From the IMG/VR virus record IMGVR_UViG_3300044825_001453, positions 1 to 30,944 of that record: DNA of 30,944 nt; one strand, 5' to 3'. The translations under genes were made by a program, and so were the position numbers. The notes under the pieces were generated by a model. That model had not been told where the DNA came from and did not search any database. It saw only the letters and a program-made list of their open reading frames with translations. This document shows, piece by piece, positions 13,541 to 19,723 of this stretch. The DNA comes from a virus. Within the stretch, counting starts at the first letter, position 1, and each line of letters begins with the position of its first letter.

Positions 13541-13566
13541 AAGAAAGGTAATTACTTACCTTTCTT
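13541..13566. repeat. 11-bp perfect hairpin centred on a stop codon
   Basis: The arms AAGAAAGGTAA (13541-13551) and TTACCTTTCTT (13556-13566) are exact reverse complements around the 4-base loop TTAC. The stop codon of the 198-aa gene lies in the loop on the minus strand. There is no T-run after it on either strand, so it is not a classical intrinsic terminator. Confidence 0.85.
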
Positions 13567-14148
13567 GAAAGTTGCTTTAGCAACTTGAGCATCGTTATAC
13601 TTCTTAACGAAGTATCTTTCAGTCAAGTTGTTTATCGTACCGATTGAAAATCGGATACGAGGCATCGGTTTGCCTTGCTCATCAAACGAAACTTTAGTTT
13701 CGTAAGTGCCATCGGCTAACTCAAATCTTTGAGTTAGGTACTTTTCAGTATCTTTCGCTACTGAAAGTAGGTTTTTCGGAGTCAATTCAATTGCATTGAA
13801 TGATACCAATTTACTTGTAAATTGTTTTCCTTCGGAAGAAGATAAAATAAATTTTATCATTTCGGAGATGCTACCGATTAAATCCTTATAGGATTTAGTT
13901 ACTGCTGTTTTGCATTGACGAAACTCCTTTTTGTTAGTTGTACTAACAAGATGAGCAGGTACTGGAGTTGCTTTAGCAACTTTAGGAGTTTCAGTTGCTT
14001 TAGCAACTTCCTTCATTGATACTCTTGCTACTGAAGTAGCAATTTTAACTGAAGCACCTTTGGTGCTGTTAGTAGCAACTTTAGTTGCTTTAGAAGTTTT
14101 TACTGCTTTAGCAGTAGCGATTGGGGTGTTTTTGTTTGACATAGTCAT
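13552..14148 (-). CDS. Unknown 198-aa basic protein encoded by hairpin-packed DNA
   Basis: I do not recognise the protein. Residues 1-75 are low-complexity and rich in Ala, Lys, Thr and Val (SKATKVATNSTKGASVKIAT, with VAKAT repeated), like a disordered histone-H1-type tail. Residues 75-198 look folded: KKEFRQCKTAVTKSYKDLIG, EMIKFILSSSEGKQF, LLSVAKDTEKYLTQRFELAD and PMPRIRFSIGTINNLTERYF. It ends VAKATFKKGK. DNA or RNA binding is plausible from the charge. The coding DNA is packed with short perfect inverted repeats, listed separately. The start may be 14148 or the second ATG at 14142. It is the first leftward gene after the divergent control region. Confidence 0.6.
   Translation of the reverse strand: MTMSNKNTPIATAKAVKTSKATKVATNSTKGASVKIATSVARVSMKEVAKATETPKVAKATPVPAHLVSTTNKKEFRQCKTAVTKSYKDLIGSISEMIKFILSSSEGKQFTSKLVSFNAIELTPKNLLSVAKDTEKYLTQRFELADGTYETKVSFDEQGKPMPRIRFSIGTINNLTERYFVKKYNDAQVAKATFKKGK
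13569..14116. repeat. Array of about 18 short perfect inverted repeats inside the 198-aa gene
   Basis: Perfect arms (span; stem length) are: 13569-13586 (7), 13597-13615 (7), 13640-13654 (6, extended by TCGTA/TACGA with one bulge), 13686-13703 (8), 13716-13737 (10), 13743-13766 (8), 13785-13801 (7), 13807-13824 (8), 13827-13837 (4), 13841-13858 (8), 13879-13897 (8), 13931-13949 (8), 13966-13981 (6), 13993-14008 (6), 14025-14042 (8), 14053-14067 (6), 14074-14089 (7) and 14101-14116 (6). Loops are mostly 2-4 bases. The element AGTTGCTTTAGCAACT occurs three times. No other gene in the window shows this by eye. Confidence 0.85.
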
Positions 14149-14274
14149 TTGGATTTTGAGTGAGAAAAATGATTAATTTCACTAACCGACCAACAATGCT
14201 GAAAACCAATACCACATTGAGTTTGAGGCAAATTTTACCCCAAAAAAAACCCACTATAAAGCAAAGGTCGGCGA

Positions 14275-14468
14275 TATACCATAGGTATAAAGAAGTTTTC
14301 GTTACCATAGGAAAACCTACGGTTTCGCGTAAGTAACTGATATACAAGCAAGTAGGTATGTGTCCCTACTCACCAACAAGCGTAAAAGCTTATCCCATAC
14401 CTTAACTTTCAGTTAAAAAGGGATATAATAGGGACTAAATAGGGAGAACCTAACTATAAAATAGTTAG
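14275..14468. repeat. Further short hairpins upstream of the 198-aa gene
   Basis: Perfect arms continue into the non-coding control region: TATACC 14275-14289 (loop ATA), GTTTTC 14295-14316 (loop 10), AGTAGG 14351-14370 (loop 8, itself inside GGTATG 14355 with CATACC 14396-14401 overlapping), TTAACT 14402-14416 (loop TTC) and CTAACTAT 14450-14468 (loop AAA). They lie in what would be the leader of the leftward gene. Confidence 0.7.
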
Positions 14469-14687
14469 TGACCATGGTTTGATAGTAAAAAAATTTTCAA
14501 TTTTTCATACCCACCCCTGTATGTGCTCGGGTTCGCCCCTGCGTGTGTGTGTGCGTTTTGTGTTATAGTACCCCACCCAATATATCAATCCCTCCTGTTT
14601 CAAATTACCCCTATAATTTAACCTCTCTTATTATATAAGAAAGGAGATAATATAAGTACTTGGTACTCAATATAGCAATTTTCCAAA
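14469..14687. other. Non-coding divergent control region
   Basis: No gene is seen. The stretch holds an A/T tract (14488-14504), a short GC-richer patch with a GT run (GCGTGTGTGTGTGCG near 14541-14555), a 6-bp hairpin TCTTAT/ATAAGA (14626-14640) and AGTAC/GTACT (14655-14667). A replication origin or promoters for the leftward block could be here, but I cannot point to a leftward TAnnTTTG box. Confidence 0.5.
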
Positions 14688-14718
14688 TTAGTCAAAATTT
14701 TGACTAAAATGGTCAAAA
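14688..14718. promoter_or_regulatory. 20-bp perfect palindrome plus extra half-site (operator)
   Basis: TTAGTCAAAATTTTGACTAA (14688-14707) is a perfect 20-bp palindrome made of two GTCAAAA half-sites. A third half-site, GTCAAAA, follows at 14712-14718. The palindrome covers the TTTG (-33) element of the promoter for the winged-helix gene, so a bound dimer would block polymerase. The obvious candidate ligand is that winged-helix protein itself. Confidence 0.7.
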
Positions 14719-14733
14719 AGTATTGTATCTTTG
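14699..14733 (+). promoter_or_regulatory. Bacteroidota-type promoter of the winged-helix gene
   Basis: TTTG (14699-14702) is followed after 23 bases by TATCTTTG (14726-14733), matching the Bacteroidota primary promoter. The start codon at 14738 is only four bases after the box, so the transcript would be leaderless or nearly so. Confidence 0.65.
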
Positions 14734-14737
14734 TACA

Positions 14738-15139
14738 ATGGAAAAGAAAGGTATTACACGGGTTGCCGTAAAAGGTAAAGAAAGAGTTGTCGTAGATAAC
14801 TCCACAGGTGAGGTGTTAGAGTTAAGTGATGTTGCCGAAGTTAAGAAGGTTGATAGCTTACCCTTTATAAAGGTATATACTGAGGGTATAATGGCTCTTA
14901 TGGGTTTGAATACTTCTGGGTTAAAAGTATGGGGTTATATAGCACTTAACCTTAGAAAGCATCAGGAACGATTCTATGTGCCAATAGAGCTCTGTAGAGA
15001 AGCAATAGGGTATAAGAGTAACCGTGATGTATATAAGGGCTTAAATGAACTCCTACGGGCTAATATGGTTATTGACAATGGTGATGGTAGTTATAGTATC
15101 AACCCTAATATGTTTTATAATGGTAAGCGAATTAAGTAG
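14738..15139 (+). CDS. RepL-like winged-helix protein, 133 aa
   Basis: After a basic N-terminus (MEKKGITRVAVKGKERVVVD), residues 45-133 follow the RepL / plasmid-replication winged helix: LPFIKVYTEGIMALMGLNTS, SGLKVWGYIALNLRK, IELCREAIGYKSNRDVYKGL, NELLRANMVI and SYSINPNMFYNGKRI. The INPNMFYNG wing is characteristic. Such proteins start plasmid or phage replication or regulate transcription by binding repeats near their own gene. The hairpin-rich region and palindrome directly upstream fit either role. I use the ATG at 14738; the open frame from 14723 begins with TTG inside the promoter box. Confidence 0.7.
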   Translation: MEKKGITRVAVKGKERVVVDNSTGEVLELSDVAEVKKVDSLPFIKVYTEGIMALMGLNTSGLKVWGYIALNLRKHQERFYVPIELCREAIGYKSNRDVYKGLNELLRANMVIDNGDGSYSINPNMFYNGKRIK

Positions 15140-15140
15140 G

Positions 15141-15150
15141 GCGTATTATA
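15141..15150 (+). promoter_or_regulatory. Late-type motif GCGTATTATA before the LRR gene
   Basis: An exact GCGTATTATA lies 21 bases before the start codon, directly after the stop of the winged-helix gene. The same motif precedes the scaffold gene, with close variants before portal and endolysin. Confidence 0.5.
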
Positions 15151-15171
15151 TTGGAAATAAACTAAATAATA

Positions 15172-16944
15172 ATGGCAGGTAATAATTTTACAAACCAATG
15201 GAACAACCAAGCGTTACAAGCTAAAAGAGTAGAAGATGTAATAGGTTGGGACTATAATACTCAAACACAACAAATTATAGCAACAGATGTAACTGTTCCT
15301 TTTAATGTTAATTGGAATACTCCAGAATATGGCAACCAATTTTGTGGTGGCATTAGAATTGAAGAAACAAATGGTAATGAATTTAAGCTTTTAAAAGTAA
15401 TTTTAGTTGGTGCTTCAAGTCCTATTGAATTTAAAGTTAAAACAGGAGACTATTTAGATGTGCAAGCTACTTCAATATTAACATCAGAAGGGTTTAAAGG
15501 AATTACTGTGTATATGGGTCAAGCAAGCGAACAACCGTTTGAACCATTCTACAATAACTTATTCCAACCTTATTATAATTTTGATGTAGTTGCTGATTGG
15601 AGAGCAATAACTGGTGCTACTCCTTTTACTCAATCAGATTTTGAAGGCTGGTTAACTTCAAATTTAAATTTTAGTATAACTTCTATTGGTAATTTCATAT
15701 ATGAAGCTGTTATTGATGACCCTTTAAATGGTGTTCATATAGGAAGAGTTAAATGTAGATTGCAAGTAGATTGTCAAGGTAATAAATGGAGTTTAAATAC
15801 TTATTTTTTTGAAATTAACGGATTAGGAGATTTTACAAAATGTAATACTATTGAAATAAATAATAATGATCAAATATGGAATTACCCTCAAATAAATGTT
15901 TTTTTACAAGGGTTAAAGGAAATTAATTTTAAATACTATTCTCAATTAAATAGTAAACTTGAAAAATTAGACATTGCTAAAAATGATTATCTAGAAAATA
16001 TAGATTTGAGTTTTTTACAATTTTGTACTTATGGAGATTTTAAAGATTTCTTTATAGGTAATACTTCATTGGTTAATCAGTTTTCAAATTTTGTTTTGAT
16101 GCCAGATTCAACTATAAATTTTGGAATGTCTGAAATGTATGGTTTTAGAAGATTTGAATATGATTTAACTAATACTAATTTAAATACATTTGGTTTTACT
16201 GATAGTTCAAATTTTACTCCTGATGGAGCGCAAAGATTAGGTTTAGAATATATCAATACATCATTACTTCCTGACACAATACAGTATTTGTATTTATCTA
16301 ATAATAATTTAAATGTAATGACTGCTGGATATACTAAGTTTCCAGCAAATTTAATAGATTTGCAATTAAATCTTAATGGAATGATTAATTTTAACCCAGA
16401 ATGTCAATTGCCAGCTCCATTACAAAGCTTACAACTTTCAGATAATTTGTTGTACGAGTTTGATTTAAATTATCCATTGCCAACTGGTTTAGGTAATATA
16501 TACTTAGGTAATAATTTGATTCAATCATTTAATACCACATGTAATCCAGGTTTGTTCCAATTAGACTTAATTAACAACCAATTAACAAAAGCTAACTTTT
16601 TTAATTTATTAAACCCTTCTTTATATATTTTAAATTTAAGTTTTAATGCATTTAGTGAGTTTGTAGTTAATGCTCCATTGCCTGCAAATTTGAATGTATT
16701 ATATTTAAATAACAACAACATGTCAAGATGTTTGTTAAAAGGAACTACTGGACCAGTAAATATATTTTTATACGCTAATAATATGAGTGTAGCTAGCTGG
16801 ACAGAAATGAATACTTGGGCTACTGGTATAGCAGGTTCAGGACCTGGAAGCAAATTTCTTTATGCTTATGCTAATCCTGGTTCAATATCAGCTTCACCAA
16901 CAAATGCAACATTAATTTCTAAAGGATATAACGTATTCCCATAA
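15172..16944 (+). CDS. Leucine-rich-repeat protein, candidate tail/receptor-binding protein
   Basis: This 590-aa protein has an N-terminal beta-rich part (residues 1-230). A run of leucine-rich repeats follows at about 365-530, for example LPDTIQYLYLSNNNLNVM, PANLIDLQLNLNGMINF, PAPLQSLQLSDNLLYEF, PTGLGNIYLGNNLIQSF, LYILNLSFNAFSEFVV and LPANLNVLYLNNNN. The repeat is about 23 residues with the LxxLxLxxNxL core; earlier weak repeats begin near 245. It ends in a Gly/Ser/Ala-rich tail. It has no signal peptide. It is followed by two small helical proteins and the lysis cassette, a position where tail-fibre or receptor-binding genes are common. Binding a surface carbohydrate or protein is inferred from the LRR fold. 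Confidence 0.68.
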   Translation: MAGNNFTNQWNNQALQAKRVEDVIGWDYNTQTQQIIATDVTVPFNVNWNTPEYGNQFCGGIRIEETNGNEFKLLKVILVGASSPIEFKVKTGDYLDVQATSILTSEGFKGITVYMGQASEQPFEPFYNNLFQPYYNFDVVADWRAITGATPFTQSDFEGWLTSNLNFSITSIGNFIYEAVIDDPLNGVHIGRVKCRLQVDCQGNKWSLNTYFFEINGLGDFTKCNTIEINNNDQIWNYPQINVFLQGLKEINFKYYSQLNSKLEKLDIAKNDYLENIDLSFLQFCTYGDFKDFFIGNTSLVNQFSNFVLMPDSTINFGMSEMYGFRRFEYDLTNTNLNTFGFTDSSNFTPDGAQRLGLEYINTSLLPDTIQYLYLSNNNLNVMTAGYTKFPANLIDLQLNLNGMINFNPECQLPAPLQSLQLSDNLLYEFDLNYPLPTGLGNIYLGNNLIQSFNTTCNPGLFQLDLINNQLTKANFFNLLNPSLYILNLSFNAFSEFVVNAPLPANLNVLYLNNNNMSRCLLKGTTGPVNIFLYANNMSVASWTEMNTWATGIAGSGPGSKFLYAYANPGSISASPTNATLISKGYNVFP

Positions 16945-16955
16945 ACTATATAGCA

Positions 16956-17111
16956 ATGAAAGAAAATAAAATAATGAATCCGTACGAAAATATAATTAAA
17001 TCTTTTGAAGAAACTAAATTAACAGCTCCTGAAGAAGCAATTGAATCTTTAGATGCTTTGATTTCAGAATATAAAACAAAAGCAGCTGAATACGAAGCAA
17101 GTAAAAACTAA
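16956..17111 (+). CDS. Unknown 51-aa helical protein
   Basis: The frame begins MKENKIMNPYENIIKSFEET and continues APEEAIESLDALISEYK, a mostly helical acidic peptide. A second in-frame ATG lies seven codons in. It starts 12 bases after the LRR gene and is followed by a typical leader (ACACAAACTAT) for the next gene. It may be a tail-fibre accessory or chaperone; the role is unknown. Confidence 0.58.
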   Translation: MKENKIMNPYENIIKSFEETKLTAPEEAIESLDALISEYKTKAAEYEASKN

Positions 17112-17130
17112 AACCAACAACACAAACTAT

Positions 17131-17274
17131 ATGGAACAATTAGTATTAAACGCTGAACAAATTAAAGCTTTAGATGCTTACTTACAAGAGTTGCCAATGA
17201 AATATGGCTCACCAATTGTAAACTTTCTTAACGAAGTAATTAAGCTTCAACAAGAAGAGCCTAAGGCAGAATAA
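17131..17274 (+). CDS. Unknown 47-aa helical protein
   Basis: The frame reads MEQLVLNAEQIKALDAYLQE followed by LPMKYGSPIVNFLNEVIKLQ. It is a compact helical peptide of a type I have seen next to phage tail genes. It has a clear A-rich leader and is followed at once by a terminator, which closes the tail unit. Confidence 0.6.
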   Translation: MEQLVLNAEQIKALDAYLQELPMKYGSPIVNFLNEVIKLQQEEPKAE

Positions 17275-17276
17275 TT

Positions 17277-17303
17277 AAAAGGGAGATTAAGTTCTCCCTT
17301 TTT
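17277..17303 (+). terminator. Intrinsic terminator after the tail-fibre unit
   Basis: The arms AAAAGGGAGA (17277-17286) and TCTCCCTTTT (17293-17302) pair perfectly around TTAAGT and end in a T-run. The A/T-rich base means it could act in both directions. Confidence 0.85.
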
Positions 17304-17316
17304 AAAACTTAGACTT

Positions 17317-17598
17317 ATGAAAAAACTAATAAACTTTATTGCAGGTTTCTTTTTAGATAAACCTGATGCTCCTTCAATGAAGCGTTTAATCGCTTTATTC
17401 TTAGGTATCCTTTTAGGTGTAACCCTATATCACAACTCATTTAGTGAGGCTCATGTAGCTCCTTCTGAGGCTTTAGTATATTCAGTAACTTTATTGATTG
17501 CTGCCCTATTAGGGTTGAAAGTAGTTGAGAAAGCTATTGATGGATATTTTGGAAAGAAAAACGGAACTGATGGCGACAACGAAGAAACCAGTAACTAA
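17317..17598 (+). CDS. Holin-like membrane protein, 93 aa
   Basis: There are two predicted membrane spans, RLIALFLGILLGVTLY (about 23-40) and VYSVTLLIAALLGLKVV (about 54-70), with an amphipathic N-terminus (MKKLINFIAGFFLDK) and a charged tail (GKKNGTDGDNEETSN). This is the topology of class II holins, which form the membrane lesions that release endolysin. The position just upstream of spanin-like genes supports it. No family signature is certain. Confidence 0.6.
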   Translation: MKKLINFIAGFFLDKPDAPSMKRLIALFLGILLGVTLYHNSFSEAHVAPSEALVYSVTLLIAALLGLKVVEKAIDGYFGKKNGTDGDNEETSN

Positions 17599-17872
17599 GA
17601 AGACAGCTACAAAAAAAGTAGTAGATACTGCTTCAAGCACAGTTAAGTTACCTGTTAGTTTTAACCAGTTTAGAAAGTACCCAATAGCTGCGGTAGCTTT
17701 CCTTTGTGTATTTGGTATTATCTATGTATACAAGGATATGAAGGCTGGTTCAAGTAAAGGTATAGATAACTGTATAGAAGATAACCGTACACTACAAAAA
17801 ACAGTAGATAAGAAAGATTCTATTATTTATAATATTATTGCACAACAAGCTATTATCAATGCAACCAAATAA
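17570..17872 (+). CDS. Single-span membrane protein of the lysis cassette, 100 aa
   Basis: I place the start at 17570 (MATTKKPVTKKTATKKVVDT), 29 bases inside the holin gene in another frame. A basic N-terminus is followed by one span (YPIAAVAFLCVFGIIYVY, about 45-62) and a short helical periplasmic part (CIEDNRTLQKTVDKKDSII). This type II topology with a coiled coil fits an inner-membrane spanin subunit or a second holin/antiholin. Confidence 0.58.
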   Translation: MATTKKPVTKKTATKKVVDTASSTVKLPVSFNQFRKYPIAAVAFLCVFGIIYVYKDMKAGSSKGIDNCIEDNRTLQKTVDKKDSIIYNIIAQQAIINATK

Positions 17873-18215
17873 AGTAGGACTAATAATTATTTTAACTATA
17901 CTGGGGTTAATATTTATAATGTTAACTTCTATTGTAGCACAGAAAGCTATTAGGCCTCACCCTGTAAAAGGTTGGCATTCTATAAACATTGACTCTATGG
18001 TTACTGTAACGGTAAAGAAGAATAGTCAGTTTATAGAAAAACGTGTAGGTGAATTAAAACACGCAGAGAAAGCTTGCGATAGCTTTAAGGAAGTAGTAAC
18101 TGAATTAAAACAAGAAAATAAAAAATTAAATGAAAAGGTTAACGGTACTGATGATGATGCTATTGGTGAGCCATTTGAGCTTAAGCCAATCGTATCCAAA
18201 GACAAAGATAATTAA
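17859..18215 (+). CDS. i-spanin-like protein, 118 aa
   Basis: From the ATG at 17859 the protein has an N-terminal anchor (KVGLIIILTILGLIFIMLTS) followed by a long charged helix (FIEKRVGELKHAEKACDSFK, EVVTELKQENKKLNEKV), the layout of Rz-type inner-membrane spanins. It overlaps the preceding gene by 14 bases. The next gene starts 86 bases before its end in the +1 frame, as Rz1 genes do within Rz. Confidence 0.6.
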   Translation: MQPNKVGLIIILTILGLIFIMLTSIVAQKAIRPHPVKGWHSINIDSMVTVTVKKNSQFIEKRVGELKHAEKACDSFKEVVTELKQENKKLNEKVNGTDDDAIGEPFELKPIVSKDKDN

Positions 18216-18528
18216 CGGAGACACGGTCGTATTATTATTGAAGTCACAGGCTGATGACATCAATACTAAATTTTATAACTACAATGAAAAAATTAATACT
18301 CAAAAAAATCAAATTGATAGCCTCTTCTTATTTATCAAAGCTTCTGAATCTGATAAAATAGATAGCTTGAAAGAACAGTTGAGTATAGCTATTACTGCTA
18401 ATAATCAATTGTTTGGATATAACGAAGGGCTGAGAAAAGCATTTGAAGATATGAGTAATTCATTGGATAGTGCATTGATAAGAAGAGCAAGATATATAAA
18501 ACGCAAATACATATTTGACAATTACTAA
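18130..18528 (+). CDS. Secreted coiled-coil protein, o-spanin-like, 132 aa
   Basis: The N-terminus MKRLTVLMMMLLVSHLSLSQ is a signal peptide with a likely signal-peptidase I site near residue 20. There is no lipobox cysteine, which classical outer-membrane spanins have. The rest is coiled-coil (NTKFYNYNEKINTQKNQIDS, DKIDSLKEQLSIAITANNQL) with a basic tail (RRARYIKRKYIF). Its first 86 bases overlap the i-spanin-like gene in another frame. It probably works in the periplasm or at the outer membrane to complete lysis. Confidence 0.58.
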   Translation: MKRLTVLMMMLLVSHLSLSQSYPKTKIINGDTVVLLLKSQADDINTKFYNYNEKINTQKNQIDSLFLFIKASESDKIDSLKEQLSIAITANNQLFGYNEGLRKAFEDMSNSLDSALIRRARYIKRKYIFDNY

Positions 18529-18530
18529 TT

Positions 18531-18794
18531 ATGACACAAGAACAATTTGACCAAGCTAAAGCAATACTTGAAAAAATATCAGACCTTGAAAAGAAGCGTG
18601 CTGATAAAAGCGAGTATAATACCGTTAAAGTAATGGTGTCAAGTAATGGCGTTTACTTTACTGAACTTGCTTCTATTATAGGAGTTGAAAATGCCGATAA
18701 AACAAAAAGCGGTATTATAGAAAGTAGTAATAACTATAAGAAAGGAATTGAAGAAGAAATTAATAACTTGCGTAAAGAATTTGACAATATATAG
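18531..18794 (+). CDS. Unknown 87-aa coiled-coil protein
   Basis: The protein is two helical segments (MTQEQFDQAKAILEKISDLE and SNNYKKGIEEEINNLRKEF) around a short central part (YNTVKVMVSSNGVYF). It lies between the lysis cassette and the small basic proteins with almost no spacer. No family is recognised. Confidence 0.6.
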   Translation: MTQEQFDQAKAILEKISDLEKKRADKSEYNTVKVMVSSNGVYFTELASIIGVENADKTKSGIIESSNNYKKGIEEEINNLRKEFDNI

Positions 18795-18796
18795 TA

Positions 18797-18988
18797 ATGG
18801 CAACATCTAAATCTAAACCTAAATCTAAAGTTAACGAAGCAGGTAACTACACTAAACCTTCTATGAGAAAGTCTTTATTTGAAAAGATTAAGGCAGGAAG
18901 TAAAGGTGGTAACCCTGGTCAATGGTCTGCTCGTAAAGCTCAGATGCTTGCTAAAGAGTATAAAGCAAAAGGAGGAGGGTATAAGTAA
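18797..18988 (+). CDS. Small basic phage protein (MRKxLFEKIKAGSKGG type), 63 aa
   Basis: The protein contains NYTKPSMRKSLFEKIKAGSK followed by GGNPGQWSARKAQMLAKEYK. I recognise this pattern from small conserved phage and prophage proteins of unknown function; it looks like a mini DNA-contacting domain. The composition is strongly basic. Its stop overlaps the start of the next gene (TAATG). Confidence 0.68.
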   Translation: MATSKSKPKSKVNEAGNYTKPSMRKSLFEKIKAGSKGGNPGQWSARKAQMLAKEYKAKGGGYK

Positions 18989-19257
18989 TGGCTATTGCAA
19001 AATCACAGAAGTCTTTAAAAGATTGGACAGAACAAAAGTGGATGACATCTGGCACTCATGCTAATAAGAAGAAAGGTTCATCTAAAGAAGTAAAGTCAAA
19101 AGGAAAGAAAAGATATTTACCAGAAGCTGCTTGGTCTTCTTTAAGCAAAGGTGAAAAGGCAGCAACTAACAAAGCTAAAGCAGCAGGTACTAAGAAAGGC
19201 AAACAATTTGTAGCACAACCAAAATCAATTAAAGAAAAAACAAAAAAATTTAGATAA
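18988..19257 (+). CDS. DUF5872-like small basic protein, 89 aa
   Basis: The order SLKDWTEQKWMTSGTHANKK, RYLPEAAWSSLSKGEKAATN, KAKAAGTKKGKQFVAQPKSI and KEKTKKFR matches a short conserved family in phages and marine bacteria that I know as DUF5872. The function is unknown. It is highly basic and may bind DNA in the virion or cell. The stop overlaps the next start (TAATG). Confidence 0.7.
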   Translation: MAIAKSQKSLKDWTEQKWMTSGTHANKKKGSSKEVKSKGKKRYLPEAAWSSLSKGEKAATNKAKAAGTKKGKQFVAQPKSIKEKTKKFR

Positions 19258-19466
19258 TGACAACAATCCACGAGTTTCAATCTACAATATGGGTTGATAC
19301 TCCCCACGGAGAAGGTTTAGCAATATTAATGATAGACTATGGAATACATCAAAATACAATATGGGTTGTGGCCGATAAGAACGATGGAAGAGTTCGTCAT
19401 TATGATTCAAATGATATTAAACTAACTATTAACAATACAATCCATTTAAATGATAAACAAAGGTAA
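19257..19466 (+). CDS. Small beta-barrel-like protein, 69 aa
   Basis: The segment STIWVDTPHGEGLAILMIDY followed by NTIWVVADKNDGRVRHYDSN suggests a five-strand SH3-like barrel, similar to small proteins found in Bacteroidota phages (TPxGxGxAxxxIDYG). Unlike its neighbours it is not basic. It overlaps both neighbours by a few bases. Confidence 0.65.
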   Translation: MTTIHEFQSTIWVDTPHGEGLAILMIDYGIHQNTIWVVADKNDGRVRHYDSNDIKLTINNTIHLNDKQR

Positions 19467-19719
19467 AGAAAAGTTTGCAGGTTACAACAAACCTAAAAGA
19501 ACTCCAGGTCATCCAAAGAAAAGCCATGCAGTACTTGCTAAAGAAGGCAATAAAGTTAAACTTATTCGTTTTGGTCAACAAGGTGTTAGTGGTGCTGGTA
19601 AAGCTCCTAAGACTGCTTCTGAAAAAGCAAGAAGAGCTTCATTTAAAGCTCGCCATGCTAAGAACATTTCTAAAGGTAAAATGAGCGCTGCTTATTGGGC
19701 AAACAAAGTAAAGTGGTAA
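19450..19719 (+). CDS. Small basic phage protein (RRASFKARHAKNI type), 89 aa
   Basis: It contains KKSHAVLAKEGNKVKLIRFG, QQGVSGAG and ARRASFKARHAKNISKGKMS followed by AAYWANKVKW. I recognise this ending (RxSFKARHxK...SAxYWAxKxxW) from a widespread family of small basic phage proteins of unknown function. Its position next to DUF5872-like and other basic proteins is common. It overlaps the 69-aa gene by 17 bases. Confidence 0.7.
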   Translation: MINKGKEKFAGYNKPKRTPGHPKKSHAVLAKEGNKVKLIRFGQQGVSGAGKAPKTASEKARRASFKARHAKNISKGKMSAAYWANKVKW

Positions 19720-19723
19720 TAAA

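Noticed and set aside
13024-14116. CRISPR array
   Set aside because: The palindromes differ in sequence and spacing, there is no constant repeat with unique spacers, and no cas genes are nearby.
14108-14347. Hydrophobic 79-codon frame overlapping the start of the 198-aa gene
   Set aside because: It runs through the hairpins upstream of that gene, overlaps its start by 40 bases and has no leader. The hydrophobicity is what AT-rich antisense or leader DNA gives by chance.
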